Positions 18,617 through 29,313 are shown, numbered from the stretch's first letter. The stretch is DNA of 64,000 nt from Photobacterium sanguinicancri (GCF_024346675.1 NZ_AP024850.1:434001-498000); one strand, 5' to 3'. The notes: generated from the letters alone by a model not told the origin. A program made the numbers and translations.

Positions 18617-19546
18617 ATGAACGCTTTAGAAATAAAAAATGTAAACAAAACTTACAAGGGTGGCGTTAAGGCATTGAAAAATATGAGCCTTAATGTCGAA
18701 GCTGGCGATTTTTTTGCTTTGCTTGGTCCCAATGGTGCTGGTAAATCGACAACGATAGGCATCATTAGTTCATTGGTGAATAAGACTTCAGGTGACGTAA
18801 AGGTCTTTGGCTATGATTTAGATCGTGAAGTGGTGGAAGCGAAAAATCATCTCGGTTTAGTGCCGCAAGAGTTCAACTTTAACCAGTTTGAAACGGTTGA
18901 GCAGATCATCATAAATCAGGCGGGTTACTACGGTGTTGAGCGTGATTTAGCGAAAGAGCGTACTAAGAAGTACCTGACTCAACTCGATTTGTGGGAAAAA
19001 CGTCATGAGCGTGCGCGTAACCTTTCTGGTGGTATGAAACGTCGCTTAATGATTGCCCGAGCTTTGGTGCACGAGCCAAAACTGTTGATCCTTGATGAAC
19101 CGACTGCTGGTGTTGATATTGAACTTCGTCGTTCTATGTGGGCATTCCTTCGTAGGATCAACGAAGAAGGGGTAACGATCATTCTCACGACTCACTATCT
19201 CGAAGAAGCAGAAATGCTGTGTCGTAATATCGGCATCATTAATCATGGTGAGTTAGTCGAAAATACCAGTATGAAAGACTTACTGAGTAAGCTCGAAGTG
19301 GAGACCTTCATTTTAGATGTTAATTTGAATGGAAATAAGCCCGATCTCGGCGATGTGAAGTGGCGCATGCCGGATAACCATACTTTAGAAATTGATATTC
19401 AAAAGGGAATGGGGCTCAACAGTATCTTTACTCAACTCACAACCCAAGGTATTGATGTTCTATCAATGCGCAATAAGGCTAACCGTTTAGAAGAGTTGTT
19501 TGTCACCTTAGTCGCACAAAGTGAAAAACAAGGGAAGCAATCATGA
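18617..19546 (+). CDS. yadG: ABC-2 exporter ATPase YadG
   Basis: 309 aa. Walker A is LLGPNGAGKST near residue 40, signature NLSGGMKRRLMIARAL, Walker B LLILDEPTAG, and the H-loop sits in ILTTHYLEEAE. It is the ATPase half of a two-gene ABC-2 exporter whose substrate is unknown; synteny with hpt-can-yadGH of E. coli supports the name. It overlaps yadH by four bases (ATGA), so the two are translationally coupled. Confidence 0.92.
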   Translation: MNALEIKNVNKTYKGGVKALKNMSLNVEAGDFFALLGPNGAGKSTTIGIISSLVNKTSGDVKVFGYDLDREVVEAKNHLGLVPQEFNFNQFETVEQIIINQAGYYGVERDLAKERTKKYLTQLDLWEKRHERARNLSGGMKRRLMIARALVHEPKLLILDEPTAGVDIELRRSMWAFLRRINEEGVTIILTTHYLEEAEMLCRNIGIINHGELVENTSMKDLLSKLEVETFILDVNLNGNKPDLGDVKWRMPDNHTLEIDIQKGMGLNSIFTQLTTQGIDVLSMRNKANRLEELFVTLVAQSEKQGKQS

Positions 19547-20313
19547 GACACCAATACTGGATCGCTTTTAAAAGTTTGATTAGCAAAGAAGTGAGCCGCT
19601 TTGCCCGTATTTGGGTGCAAACCTTGGTACCGCCCGCTATCACAATGACATTATATTTCATCATTTTTGGTAGTCTGATAGGCAGCCGTATCGGTGAAAT
19701 GAATGGCTTTAGTTACATGGAATATATAGTGCCGGGTTTGATCATGATGTCGGTGATCACTAACTCGTATTCTAATGTTGCCTCATCGTTCTTTAGTGCT
19801 AAATTCCAGCATAACATTGAAGAGTTATTGGTTGCTCCTGTACCTAACTACATCATCATTGCAGGGTATGTTGGCGGTGGTGTACTACGTGGGATCGGTG
19901 TTGGCTTTATCGTGACGATTGTTTCACTGTTTTTTGTTGATCTGCAAATTGCTCACCTTTGGGTGATCATCGCCACTGTGCTTCTGACCTCGATTGTTTT
20001 TTCGCTTGGCGGTTTGATCAATGCCGTGTATGCACGCACCTTCGATGATATCAGTATTATTCCTACGTTTATTCTGACGCCATTAACGTATTTAGGCGGT
20101 GTGTTTTACTCGATCAGTTTGTTGCCTGAGTTCTGGCAAGGTGTGTCAAAACTTAACCCTATCGTTTATATGGTTAACGCCTTCCGTTACGGTTTCTTGG
20201 GGGTTTCAGATGTTGGGATAGGCACATCATTTGCGGTATTAGCGGCGTTTATCCTAGGCTTATACGCTTTTGCTTACTATCTGATTTCTCGCGGTATTGG
20301 TTTACGTTCTTAA
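19543..20313 (+). CDS. yadH: ABC-2 exporter permease YadH
   Basis: 256 aa with six membrane segments in the ABC-2 pattern. An amphipathic N-terminal helix (WIAFKSLISKEVSRF) is followed by the core containing FSAKFQHNIEELLVAPVP and FILTPLTYLGGVFYS. It forms the membrane half of the YadGH exporter. The E. coli protein is also 256 aa. The substrate is not known. A long bidirectional terminator follows. Confidence 0.92.
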   Translation: MRHQYWIAFKSLISKEVSRFARIWVQTLVPPAITMTLYFIIFGSLIGSRIGEMNGFSYMEYIVPGLIMMSVITNSYSNVASSFFSAKFQHNIEELLVAPVPNYIIIAGYVGGGVLRGIGVGFIVTIVSLFFVDLQIAHLWVIIATVLLTSIVFSLGGLINAVYARTFDDISIIPTFILTPLTYLGGVFYSISLLPEFWQGVSKLNPIVYMVNAFRYGFLGVSDVGIGTSFAVLAAFILGLYAFAYYLISRGIGLRS

Positions 20314-20343
20314 CGGCTAGCTTGTATTTATCGATAGTTGAAT

Positions 20344-20395
20344 AAAAAAGCCCGCTTATCCACCTTTTGTAAAGGGGAGGATAAGCGGGCTTTTT
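20344..20395. terminator. Long bidirectional terminator between yadH and panC
   Basis: AAAAAGCCCGCTTATCC pairs with GGATAAGCGGGCTTTTT; the apex has a further CCTTT/AAAGG stem. It serves both convergent genes. Confidence 0.9.
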
Positions 20396-20442
20396 ATTGG
20401 TTTGAGCTTTAAATAAGTAAAACTCGAAACTCAGGATAGGTG

Positions 20443-21330
20443 TTACTCAGCTACTTCTGGTGCCGCAACAGGTGCAACAGGTGTTAGCTCAACCACTTGG
20501 TTGTCGATCAAGCGTGCTTTACCAAGATGTGCAGACATCAGGATAACAGCTTGCTTAGTCTCGTCGCCAACGGGCTGTAATGTCGCAGCATCACGGATGT
20601 AGCTTTCATCTGGCTGTAGGCCTGCAGCACGAAGTTGATCGTTCGCATCAACCACTAACTCAGAGTAATCGGTACGACCACCACGCATTTGGCTGCTGAT
20701 CCAACGCATGGTACGAGCCAGTACAGGGGCGCGTTGACGTTCATCAACGGTTAAGTACCCATTACGAGAACTTAATGCAAGGCCATCCATTTCACGTACG
20801 GTTGGTACGCCAATGACTTCGATGTCCATTGCCATGTCTTCTGCCATTTGACGGATAAGCGCTAGTTGTTGGTAATCTTTTTCACCAAAACAGGCAACGT
20901 CAGGCTGTACTATGTTAAAGAGCTTGGTCACTACGGTTGATACGCCACGGAAGTGACCTGGGCGTAGTGCGCCCTCGAGCATTTGTGATAATCCAGGTAC
21001 ATCCACAGACGTTTGGCGATCCAGGCCTTGTGGGTACATAACATCCGGTGTTGGTGTGAAAACCAGATCAACCCCTTCACCATTCAGCTTAGCGAGATCC
21101 TCATCTAAGGTGCGTGGGTAGTTGTTAAGGTCGTCTGCTTTATCAAACTGCATAGGGTTAACAAAAATGCTTACCACAACCACATCAGCATGTTCACGTG
21201 CTTTGCGAACTAGAGTCAGGTGGCCTTCATGCAGATTGCCCATGGTGGGAACAAACGCAATACGACGACCTTCACGACGCCATGTACGTACTTGTTCTCT
21301 AATTGGACTAATCTCATCGAATGTCTGCAT
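20443..21330 (-). CDS. panC: Pantothenate synthetase
   Basis: 295 aa; E. coli PanC is 283. It condenses pantoate with beta-alanine using ATP, the last step of vitamin B5 synthesis. The HIGH-like motif is [15 protein letters not shown]. Other conserved stretches are [18 protein letters not shown], and the KMSKS-like LSSRN. The C-terminus carries an extra Pro/Ala/Val-rich tail after VELTP, which looks unstructured and non-catalytic. It follows panB by 9 bp and has AAGGAA before the ATG. Confidence 0.96.
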   Translation of the reverse strand: MQTFDEISPIREQVRTWRREGRRIAFVPTMGNLHEGHLTLVRKAREHADVVVVSIFVNPMQFDKADDLNNYPRTLDEDLAKLNGEGVDLVFTPTPDVMYPQGLDRQTSVDVPGLSQMLEGALRPGHFRGVSTVVTKLFNIVQPDVACFGEKDYQQLALIRQMAEDMAMDIEVIGVPTVREMDGLALSSRNGYLTVDERQRAPVLARTMRWISSQMRGGRTDYSELVVDANDQLRAAGLQPDESYIRDAATLQPVGDETKQAVILMSAHLGKARLIDNQVVELTPVAPVAAPEVAE

Positions 21331-21339
21331 TGTTATTCC

Positions 21340-22134
21340 TTACTCAAAAGTATGCTCAGGACCAGGGAAAGTCCCTGCTGCAACCTCTTCAATGTAGCGA
21401 GTTACAGCTGCACGCATTTCACCGGTTTCTGTCAGATAGTTCTTAGAAAAACGCGGAATGTAATTAGCGGAAATGCCGAACATGTCGTGCATTACCAAGA
21501 TTTGACCATCAGTTGCGTTGCCAGCACCAATACCAATAACGGGTACTTCAACTGCTTTCGTGATGCGCTCGGCAAGACTTGCTGGCACACACTCAAGTAA
21601 GATGATCTGAGCACCTGCATTTTTCAGCAGAATAGCATCTTTTACCATCTGCTCAGCGTGGTCGGAGTCACGTCCTTGTACTTTATAACCACCAAAAATA
21701 TTGACCGACTGTGGTGTCAGGCCAAGGTGGGCACAAACAGGAACTGCGCGCTCGGTCAATTTAGTTACGGTTTCAGCAAGCCAAGCACCGCCTTCTAATT
21801 TTACCATGTTCGCACCAGCACGCATCAACTCAGCAGCGCTCTCGCAAGCTTGCTCTGGGGTGCTATAACTCATAAATGGCATATCAGCCATTAGTAGAGC
21901 ATTTGGGCTACCAGCGCGTACACAGCGCGTGTGGTAAGCAATATCAGCAACGCTGACAGGTAGCGTATCGGGTTTACCTTGTAAAACCATGCCTAACGAG
22001 TCACCGACAAGCATGACTGGCATTTCTTGTTGCTCAAATAGTTGAGCAAAACTCGCATCGTATGCGGTGACAGATGCAAACTTACGACCTTCTTGCTTCC
22101 ATTTCATCAGGTCGTTAATTGTTACCTTTTTCAT
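21340..22134 (-). CDS. panB: 3-methyl-2-oxobutanoate hydroxymethyltransferase
   Basis: 264 aa, the E. coli length. It transfers a hydroxymethyl group from methylenetetrahydrofolate to ketoisovalerate, the first committed step to pantothenate. Conserved regions: [21 protein letters not shown] with the metal-binding Asp, [17 protein letters not shown], and the catalytic region around [14 protein letters not shown]. It precedes panC and follows folK by 24 bp, with GGGAGAGAC before the ATG. Confidence 0.96.
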   Translation of the reverse strand: MKKVTINDLMKWKQEGRKFASVTAYDASFAQLFEQQEMPVMLVGDSLGMVLQGKPDTLPVSVADIAYHTRCVRAGSPNALLMADMPFMSYSTPEQACESAAELMRAGANMVKLEGGAWLAETVTKLTERAVPVCAHLGLTPQSVNIFGGYKVQGRDSDHAEQMVKDAILLKNAGAQIILLECVPASLAERITKAVEVPVIGIGAGNATDGQILVMHDMFGISANYIPRFSKNYLTETGEMRAAVTRYIEEVAAGTFPGPEHTFE

Positions 22135-22158
22135 TGTCTCTCCCTCTTCCCCTGCGGG

Positions 22159-22644
22159 TTAGTCAGTCCAGATGGACAAACCATTACGGTCTACGTCAGC
22201 CAGCAGTGTTTGCAACGCTGATTGATCAGGTAGTACCAAATCAGGGGCTATTTCAGCTAGTGGATAAAGCACGAATTCACGTACTTTCATTCCATAGTGT
22301 GGAACGGTTAACCGTTCACAGTGATGTTCTAGATCACCGTACAAGATGATATCGAGATCCAGTGTTCGCGGACCCCAACGTTCATCTTTACGCACTCGGC
22401 CATGTTCTAACTCGATAGCTTGCGTGCGATCGAGTAAGGACAATGGTGATAATGTGGTATCAATTGCAACAACAGCATTGATGTAATCGGGCTGATTTTG
22501 TGGCCCCATTGGTGTGCTGCTGTAAAGCGATGAAGCCGCAACAACCTGAATATCAGGCTGCTGCTTTAAGATTTCAATCGCGCTTTTTGCTTGGGCAACA
22601 GGTTCACTGAGATTGCTGCCAATAGCAATATACGCGCGAATCAT
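22159..22644 (-). CDS. folK: HPPK (6-hydroxymethyl-7,8-dihydropterin pyrophosphokinase)
   Basis: 161 aa. The enzyme transfers pyrophosphate from ATP to hydroxymethyldihydropterin in folate synthesis. Signature RWGPRTLDLDIILYG, with the magnesium-binding DxD, is intact; the N-terminus IAIGSNLSEP and the TPMGPQNQPDYINAV segment are typical. Its ATG overlaps the pcnB stop (ATGA), so its translation is probably coupled to pcnB, as in E. coli. Confidence 0.96.
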   Translation of the reverse strand: MIRAYIAIGSNLSEPVAQAKSAIEILKQQPDIQVVAASSLYSSTPMGPQNQPDYINAVVAIDTTLSPLSLLDRTQAIELEHGRVRKDERWGPRTLDLDIILYGDLEHHCERLTVPHYGMKVREFVLYPLAEIAPDLVLPDQSALQTLLADVDRNGLSIWTD

Positions 22645-24074
22645 GACGGTTTGGCTTGTGGCTTACGACGACGTTGCTGCGGTTTACGACGGCGTGGACG
22701 GCGGCTGCCGCTACCATCGTTAATTTGTTGCACCATCTTATTACGATTGGTGTTGTCACCGTGTTGGAAGTCATTCCACCACTGCGCCAATTCACTAACA
22801 TCATCGCCTTCAAAGTTGCTACGCATTTCTAGGAAATCGTAAGCAGCACGGAATTTTGGATGTTCCATTGCCTTGAATGCACGCTTGCCCGTACGACGAG
22901 TAAAGCGCAGTTGTTGCTGCCAAATATCACGCACAGTTGTGGTATGACGACGTGGAATTGCGATGGTTTTCACCTGCTCATCCAGAATGTCATTCGCAGC
23001 AACCATGAAGGCATCGTAGTACGATAACCCGCTTGTGATCGAAATCTCTTCTGCGCGTGTGGTCATTGGGTACCACAGCATAGCTGCGTACATGAAGGCT
23101 GGATTAACGCGCATATCTTTGGCGATACGTTTGTCAGTTGCCTTCAAAATGTATGCAATCATTTTTTCAGTGTCGCTGTTTTTATCTTCAGTGAAGTGTT
23201 CACTTTGGATAGGAAACAGCTGCTGGAATAGATTGTATTCACGCAGCAACTCGTAAGTTGCAAAACCTTGGCCTGATTGCAGTAGCTTTAAGCTTTCTTC
23301 AAACAGACGTGCCGCGGGAATATCACGTAATAGTGTCGACAACTCTTTAATCGGAGCCGCAGTACGCTCTTCAATGGTCATATCCAGTTTCGCAGCGAAG
23401 CGTGCCGCACGTAGCATACGTACTGGGTCTTCACGGTAACGCGTTTCTGGATCGCCAATTAAGCGAATGATGCGGTCTTCAAGATCTTGTACACCGTTGG
23501 TGTAATCGCTGATCGAGTAATCATCAATGTTGTAGTAAAGCGCGTTGACAGTGAAGTCACGGCGCTCGGCATCTTCATCAATTGAACCGTACACATTATC
23601 GCGTAGTAACATCCCTTCCTGATTTTGCGCAGAAACGGGTTGTTGCTTCTTATTATTACCTGCTTGTGGGGCGGGTTTAGCATCTTCGTGGTGACCACGG
23701 AAGGTAGCGACTTCGATAACATCACGGCCAAATAAAATATGCGCCAAACGGAAACGGCGGCCAATTAGGCGGCAGTTACGGAACAGATCTTTGATCTCTT
23801 CAGGCGTTGCATTGGTCGCGATATCGAAATCTTTGGGTTGTTTGCCAAGTAAAATATCACGTACACCACCGCCAACAAGATAAGCATCAAAGCCTGCCTT
23901 ATTTAAGCGATATAGTACTTTCAGCGCATTTTCGCTGATGTCTCGACGTGAAATACCGTGCTCTTGGCGTGGAATAATTTGCAAGGTTAGGTCCTCGGTA
24001 GTGCGAGTACTGTTCTCAATATTCAATACCTTACGGCAAAAGCTGGCGACTCGATTAAAGATAATACACCCCAT
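22641..24074 (-). CDS. pcnB: Poly(A) polymerase I
   Basis: 477 aa as drawn from ATG 24074. The nucleotidyltransferase head has LVGGGVRDILLGKQPKDFD (catalytic DxD region) and RRFRLAHI. The neck RDFTVNALYY and the RNA-binding REDPVRMLRAARFAAKL are conserved. The C-terminus is a very basic Arg/Lys/Gln-rich tail. It adds 3' poly(A) tails to RNA, promoting decay. The E. coli gene starts at AUU; here the homologous point is codon 4 or 5 (ATT ATC), with GGGG just upstream, so the true start may be non-AUG (findings). It follows gluQ by 40 bp. Confidence 0.95.
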   Translation of the reverse strand: MGCIIFNRVASFCRKVLNIENSTRTTEDLTLQIIPRQEHGISRRDISENALKVLYRLNKAGFDAYLVGGGVRDILLGKQPKDFDIATNATPEEIKDLFRNCRLIGRRFRLAHILFGRDVIEVATFRGHHEDAKPAPQAGNNKKQQPVSAQNQEGMLLRDNVYGSIDEDAERRDFTVNALYYNIDDYSISDYTNGVQDLEDRIIRLIGDPETRYREDPVRMLRAARFAAKLDMTIEERTAAPIKELSTLLRDIPAARLFEESLKLLQSGQGFATYELLREYNLFQQLFPIQSEHFTEDKNSDTEKMIAYILKATDKRIAKDMRVNPAFMYAAMLWYPMTTRAEEISITSGLSYYDAFMVAANDILDEQVKTIAIPRRHTTTVRDIWQQQLRFTRRTGKRAFKAMEHPKFRAAYDFLEMRSNFEGDDVSELAQWWNDFQHGDNTNRNKMVQQINDGSGSRRPRRRKPQQRRRKPQAKPS

Positions 24075-24114
24075 TTTCGTGCATCGGATTCAACAAACAG
24101 CCGCATATCATATA

Positions 24115-25017
24115 TCACAGCACGCCATTTTTGAATGCTAGTGTGATAGCGGTCGACTTTGGCAATGTATTATGTTGCCAGTTCTGGACACCCCAGTTGA
24201 GGATTTCAGCTAAGCTTGCTTGGCCGAGTGCCTCGGGTGGTGTCATCGCCAAGAAGCGCATTGCAGCCAATAAGGCTGGCTTGGGCTGTTGTTTATCAAT
24301 GGCGGGCGCATGATTTTGTTTCGATAGCTTATTACCATTTTCGGTGACTGCCAATGGTAAGTGCAAGTAGCGTACTTCTGGTTGATTTAATTGACGATAA
24401 AGGCCAATTTGTCGGCCTGTAGGTTCAATTAAATCGGCACCTCGAACCACCTCGGTAACGCCTTGTTCGATATCATCAAGCACGACCGCGAGGTTATAAG
24501 CAAATAACCCGTCGCGACGGTGGATAATGAAGTCTTCTTGCGCCAGCGAGAGTGGGATCTCGATACGACCATGTAATAAGTCATCAAATTCAGTGATTGG
24601 CGCATTCACTTTTAAGCGAACAGCGCATCCTTGAGCTGACAAGTGCAAGTCACGGCATGTGCCAGGATAAAAACCACCAGCTTCTTTGATTTGCTTACGC
24701 GTACATTGGCAGTAATAAGCGTGTTGTTCGCTTAACCACTGATCAATCTGGGCTTGATAAGCATCATGGCGTTGGCTTTGATACATCACATCGCCATCCC
24801 AATGTAAGCCATAGGCTTCAAGAGTACGGAGAATATCATCAGCAGCACCGGGCATTTCGCGTGGGGGATCAAGATCCTCCATGCGTACTAACCATTTCCC
24901 TTGTTGAGATTTTGCTTGTAAATAGCTACCAAGGGCTGCGATTAAAGAGCCAAAGTGCAAAGGTCCTGACGGGGAGGGCGCAAAACGACCTACATAGCCT
25001 TGTGTTGTACTTATCAT
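24115..25017 (-). CDS. gluQ: Glutamyl-Q tRNA(Asp) synthetase
   Basis: 300 aa, the length of GluRS-like proteins that lack the anticodon-binding domain. HIGH-type motif [19 protein letters not shown]-type [10 protein letters not shown], and zinc-site cysteines in [10 protein letters not shown] and YPGTC. It charges glutamate onto queuosine of tRNA(Asp). It lies between dksA and pcnB exactly as in E. coli. The dksA hairpin upstream probably allows some read-through into this gene. Confidence 0.95.
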   Translation of the reverse strand: MISTTQGYVGRFAPSPSGPLHFGSLIAALGSYLQAKSQQGKWLVRMEDLDPPREMPGAADDILRTLEAYGLHWDGDVMYQSQRHDAYQAQIDQWLSEQHAYYCQCTRKQIKEAGGFYPGTCRDLHLSAQGCAVRLKVNAPITEFDDLLHGRIEIPLSLAQEDFIIHRRDGLFAYNLAVVLDDIEQGVTEVVRGADLIEPTGRQIGLYRQLNQPEVRYLHLPLAVTENGNKLSKQNHAPAIDKQQPKPALLAAMRFLAMTPPEALGQASLAEILNWGVQNWQHNTLPKSTAITLAFKNGVL

Positions 25018-25176
25018 GCGTTACTTGGGGTTACCAAAGTCGTTATACCTAAATGAACAACTATCTGATCATTTTCTTAATAATCACCTACTCACATAGG
25101 GATAAGCAAAGAAAATCAATCACATACTTATTCAGATCGATATGGGCGGTATTGAATGTTCGAATGGTTATAAATG

Positions 25177-25202
25177 AAAGAGGGAGCTAACGCTCCCTCT
25201 TC
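25177..25202 (-). terminator. Hairpin after dksA
   Basis: On the dksA strand: AAGAGGGAGC, GTTA loop, GCTCCCTCTT, then TCATTT. The U run is short, so termination may be partial and gluQ may be co-transcribed. Confidence 0.6.
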
Positions 25203-25225
25203 ACAGTGGTTGAAATACGTAAGTA

Positions 25226-25675
25226 TTAGCCAGCCATCTGTTTTTCTTTGATTTCTGCCAATGTCTTACAGTCGATACAAAGATCAGCTGTTGGGCGAGC
25301 TTCAAGACGGCGGATGCCAATCTCGATGCCGCAAGAATCACAGAAACCAAAATCATCATCTTCGATACGTTGAAGCGTTTTCTCGATCTTTTTGATCAGT
25401 TTACGTTCGCGGTCACGGTTACGAAGCTCAAGACTGAACTCTTCTTCTTGAGCTGCACGGTCAACAGGATCCGGGAAGTTTGCTGCTTCGTCCTGCATGT
25501 GATTCACAGTACGATCAACTTCTTCACGAAGCTGGTTACGCCACGACTCAAGAATGACTGTGAAGTGCTTTAGTTGCGCTTCACCCATGTATTCTTCACC
25601 AGCTTTTTCCTGGTATGGCTCAACCCCAGCAATAGCCAGGATGCCTAGCGATTTTTTAACGTTGCTCTCTGGCAT
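25226..25675 (-). CDS. dksA: RNA polymerase-binding transcription factor DksA
   Basis: 149 aa from ATG 25675 (AGGAG 8 bp upstream). The coiled coil spans about 33-110 with the tip DPVDRAAQ, whose two Asp residues reach into the RNA polymerase secondary channel. The zinc finger is intact: CDSC, 17 residues, CIDC. With ppGpp it represses rRNA/tRNA promoters and activates amino-acid genes. This matters here because the two tRNA arrays at 33.5-36.8 kb have GC-rich discriminators. Confidence 0.97.
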   Translation of the reverse strand: MPESNVKKSLGILAIAGVEPYQEKAGEEYMGEAQLKHFTVILESWRNQLREEVDRTVNHMQDEAANFPDPVDRAAQEEEFSLELRNRDRERKLIKKIEKTLQRIEDDDFGFCDSCGIEIGIRRLEARPTADLCIDCKTLAEIKEKQMAG

Positions 25676-25804
25676 ATAGCGTCTCCTAATATACCTAATA
25701 ACCGTCACTGGTTAATTTTGGGCGGTATCTATAGCAGAAAGGTGTATTGGTGGCAATTGCTGCATATATTCAATTTTATACCATTGTGAAGAAAGCATCA
25801 TTTT

Positions 25805-26515
25805 TCACGACGGATGACTAAATTCTATACAAGTATGCAATTCGATATCATGCTGGCTCAAGTTAGCCTTGTAGCTGATAATTTCGACGCCTGCCTTTTC
25901 TGCTTCTTTTATCAATTGGTGATAGTTCGGGTCTATATGGTGTGCCGCAGCCACATTTTCAATCCCTGAGTGCAAAATAGCGAAAAAAAGTACGGCACGT
26001 TGCCCACTCTGTGCGACTTCCATTAATTCTCTTAGGTGTTTTTGCCCACGAGTAGTCACCGCATCTGGGAAATAACCCTGTCCATTTTCCAGTAATGTCA
26101 CGCTCTTTACTTCAATATAGCAGGCTGGTTTAGAGTCATCCTCTAAGAGGATATCTATCCTGCTGTTTTCGCTACCATACTTAACTTCAGTTTTGAGTGA
26201 TGAATAACCAAGTAATTCTGTGATAGCGCCCTTGTTTATTGCCTCAACAGCTAACTTATTCGCTTGAATGGTGTTTACACAGATCCAGTCTCCAGCCAAT
26301 GTTTGGGTGAGCTCCCAGCTATTGGGGTATTTTCGTTTTGGATTGTCAGATGTTGAAAACCAAACGGTGCTGCCTGGTTCTGCACACCCTGTCATCGCGC
26401 CAGTGTTGGCACAATGGATAGTACGAATTTCACCATCAGGCAATTTTATATCAGCTAAAAAGCGTTTGTAGCGTTTGATGAGCAGCGCCGATTGTAATGG
26501 CTGAGCAAATTTCAT
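25805..26515 (-). CDS. sfsA: Sugar fermentation stimulation protein SfsA
   Basis: 236 aa, the family length. An N-terminal OB-like nucleic-acid-binding part ([30 protein letters not shown]) precedes a restriction-endonuclease-like fold region with RIDILLEDD and [10 protein letters not shown]. The E. coli protein is described as a DNA-binding factor affecting maltose metabolism; the biochemical role is not settled. It is upstream of dksA and divergent from hrpB as in E. coli. Confidence 0.94.
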   Translation of the reverse strand: MKFAQPLQSALLIKRYKRFLADIKLPDGEIRTIHCANTGAMTGCAEPGSTVWFSTSDNPKRKYPNSWELTQTLAGDWICVNTIQANKLAVEAINKGAITELLGYSSLKTEVKYGSENSRIDILLEDDSKPACYIEVKSVTLLENGQGYFPDAVTTRGQKHLRELMEVAQSGQRAVLFFAILHSGIENVAAAHHIDPNYHQLIKEAEKAGVEIISYKANLSQHDIELHTCIEFSHPS

Positions 26516-26736
26516 TGAGCTTCCTGTTTTTTATTTTTATAGGTCAAGGCACCAAGGTTACTGCTGAAGCTACCTCTCGCTCGCTTGCTAGCCAGCTTAA
26601 TCCTGATTATCTCAGTGTGATCAAAATCTAGCGTAAAAAGCAGTATTTGGTTTATTCGTGCATTTGACCTCTGTAGTAGGTGCCATACAATGATGGCTCA
26701 CGCCCCGTAATTCAACCATGACACAAGGTTTTTACA

Positions 26737-29205
26737 TTGTCACAGCTGCCTATTGATGCCGTTATTCCCGATCTTCTTCGCCAGTTGACCACGCACTCAC
26801 AATTGATCCTCAAAGCGCCACCGGGTGCAGGTAAGTCGACTCGTTTGCCATTAAGACTATTACAAGCATCGGCAGTCACAGGCAAAATTGTCATGTTAGA
26901 GCCGCGTCGGCTGGCGGCCCGCAATATTGCGACTTACCTCGCAGATCAGCTTGGTGAAAAAGTCGGGCAGACAATTGGTTTACGTGTACGTGGCGAAACC
27001 AAAGTGAGTGCAGCAACACGGTTAGAAATTGTAACCGAAGGGGTAATGACCCGTATGTTGCAACAAGACCCTGAGTTAGCTGGTATTAGTTTACTGATTT
27101 TTGATGAGTTTCATGAGCGCAGTATTCATGCTGATACGGCGTTAGCATTAGCGCTGGAAGTACAAGAAGCGTTACGTGACGATTTACAGTTGTTAGTCAT
27201 GTCGGCCACGCTGGATGAACAGGCACTGACTCAATTATTGCCACAAGCCAGTTATACCGAATCGCTAGGGCGCTGTTTCCCGGTTGAATATCGCTACCAT
27301 GCAATTGCCGATGATCGTGACTGGCTCGCAGGGGTTGAGCGTGAAATTCATCGCTTGCTGAACCAAGAAACGGGTTCAATGTTGGTGTTTTTACCTGGTG
27401 CTGGTGAAATTAAACGCTTAGCAGAGCGCCTCATACCCGCTGTGGCGGCGGATACTGTTATCTGCCCACTCTTTGGTCAACTTAATCCTAAACAGCAGCA
27501 ACAAGCCATTCAGCCTGCCTTAACAGGACAGCGTAAAGTTGTACTTGCCACCAATATTGCCGAAACCAGTTTAACCATTGAAGGCGTACGCTTGGTGGTG
27601 GATACCGGCTTAGAGCGCATAGCTCATTGGGATCCCAAAACAGGGATCAGCCGATTAGAGAAAGTTCGCATCGCGCAATCCTCCGCAGAGCAGCGCTCGG
27701 GACGAGCGGGGCGATTAGAGCCGGGTGTGTGCTTGCGTTTATACAGCGAAGAGTTGCTATCTCGTCAACCTGCGACCCCACAGCCTGAAATATTACGTGC
27801 AGATTTAACCGCATTAGCGATGGAGTTAGCGCAATGGGGATGCCAAGACGCCGCTGATTTACATTGGCTCGATGTTCCTCCCTCGATTAACTTGCACCAA
27901 TCTCAGCGGTTGTTACAGCAATTAGGCGCGTTTGATGAGCGTTTACAAGTCACAGAGCGAGGCGTGCAGATCCAGCAACTCGGCGCTGACCCTCGCCATG
28001 CGGCAATCTTGGCATTTGCTAAACAGCATGGTCCAGCCGCGATGATAACCGCTGCAATGTTAGTGGCGGTGTTAGAAGAGCCACCACGTGGTAATCAAAA
28101 CCCCGATTTACATTTTCAATTAAGTTTGCTGGAAAGTGGTAAGTTGGCGCGTACCGCTCAGTATTTGCAACGTGCCCAGCAGCATTACAGTAAATTAGAT
28201 AATAAGAAAGTGGCTCGGTGGCAGCTTGAACGTGATTGGTTGGCGCCTTTACTGGCGGCTGGGTTTCCTGACCGTATTGCTTTATCTCGCAATGGGGATG
28301 GTCGCTATCAATTATCGAATGGGCAAGGGGCAATGCTGTCACCTGATGAACCATTGGCAGATAGTGATGTGTTGGTGGTTGTTGATGTTATCAAAACCCG
28401 TCAAGGTGATAGCCGTATATTTTCAGCCGTATCCGCTGACAGTGATCACTTACATTCGTTACTGCCTCATCTATTCTATGAGCGCGAGTGGCTTGATTGG
28501 GATGATAAAAAAGGGCGTCTAACCGCAGAAACCCATTGGTGCTGCGGTAAGTTGATACTGAAGCGTCAGCTACAAGGTGAACCGGACGCGGCTAAAGCCA
28601 GCGAAGCGTTACTGAATGCTGTAATGCGAAAAGGGCTGAGTGTTTTAAATTGGAACGCAAAGGCTGACAGTTTGTTAGTGCGTGCTCGCTGTGCAACACA
28701 ATGGTTACCTGAATTAGCATTACCAGCCATGGATGAAAAAAGTTTATTAGCAGACGCGGAAATGTGGCTGCTGCCGTACATGAATGGAATGAAAACGTTA
28801 AAAGCACTCGCGAAACTGGATGTCGCACAAGCGTTAACGGCACGATTAGGTTGGGATAAAGCTCAAGCATTAGACGTGGCGCTTCCGACGCATTATCAAG
28901 TTCCGACGGGATCGCGTTACCCTATCCGTTACTTGGTGGGGCAACAGCCCGTATTAGCCGTTAAGCTGCAAGAAATGTTTGGTGAGAAACATTCACCACA
29001 GCTAGCTAATGGCAAGGTTTCGGTGGTGCTTGAACTGTTATCACCAGCCCAGCGTCCGCTACAAATCACCCAAGATCTAGCGGCTTTCTGGCAAGGTTCG
29101 TATAACGAAGTGAAAAAAGAAATGAAAGGGCGATACCCTAAACATCCTTGGCCAGATGATCCCGCGAATCATGAGCCGACAAAAAAAATAAAGCGACACC
29201 TATAG
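26737..29205 (+). CDS. hrpB: ATP-dependent helicase HrpB
   Basis: 822 aa. DExH-box RNA helicase family: motif I APPGAGKSTRLP, motif Ia LEPRRLAARN, motif II DEFHERS, motif III MSATLD, motif V ATNIAETSLTIEGV, motif VI QRSGRAGRLEPG. The family C-terminal block (LELLSPAQRPLQIT, KEMKGRYPKHPWPDDPA) is complete. The start is TTG with AAGG 9 bp upstream; the protein then begins SQLPIDAVIPDLL, aligned with E. coli HrpB, and no in-frame ATG or GTG fits better. It is followed by mrcB as in E. coli. Confidence 0.95.
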   Translation: MSQLPIDAVIPDLLRQLTTHSQLILKAPPGAGKSTRLPLRLLQASAVTGKIVMLEPRRLAARNIATYLADQLGEKVGQTIGLRVRGETKVSAATRLEIVTEGVMTRMLQQDPELAGISLLIFDEFHERSIHADTALALALEVQEALRDDLQLLVMSATLDEQALTQLLPQASYTESLGRCFPVEYRYHAIADDRDWLAGVEREIHRLLNQETGSMLVFLPGAGEIKRLAERLIPAVAADTVICPLFGQLNPKQQQQAIQPALTGQRKVVLATNIAETSLTIEGVRLVVDTGLERIAHWDPKTGISRLEKVRIAQSSAEQRSGRAGRLEPGVCLRLYSEELLSRQPATPQPEILRADLTALAMELAQWGCQDAADLHWLDVPPSINLHQSQRLLQQLGAFDERLQVTERGVQIQQLGADPRHAAILAFAKQHGPAAMITAAMLVAVLEEPPRGNQNPDLHFQLSLLESGKLARTAQYLQRAQQHYSKLDNKKVARWQLERDWLAPLLAAGFPDRIALSRNGDGRYQLSNGQGAMLSPDEPLADSDVLVVVDVIKTRQGDSRIFSAVSADSDHLHSLLPHLFYEREWLDWDDKKGRLTAETHWCCGKLILKRQLQGEPDAAKASEALLNAVMRKGLSVLNWNAKADSLLVRARCATQWLPELALPAMDEKSLLADAEMWLLPYMNGMKTLKALAKLDVAQALTARLGWDKAQALDVALPTHYQVPTGSRYPIRYLVGQQPVLAVKLQEMFGEKHSPQLANGKVSVVLELLSPAQRPLQITQDLAAFWQGSYNEVKKEMKGRYPKHPWPDDPANHEPTKKIKRHL

Positions 29206-29313
29206 AGAACAACACTCGCATAACAAGGTCTGCGTGCTGTTAATGCTCTTTTGAGCATAATGATTAATCGCGTCTGAGTTTAAACCCGTGGCATAAACCA
29301 AAGTTGAAAGAAC

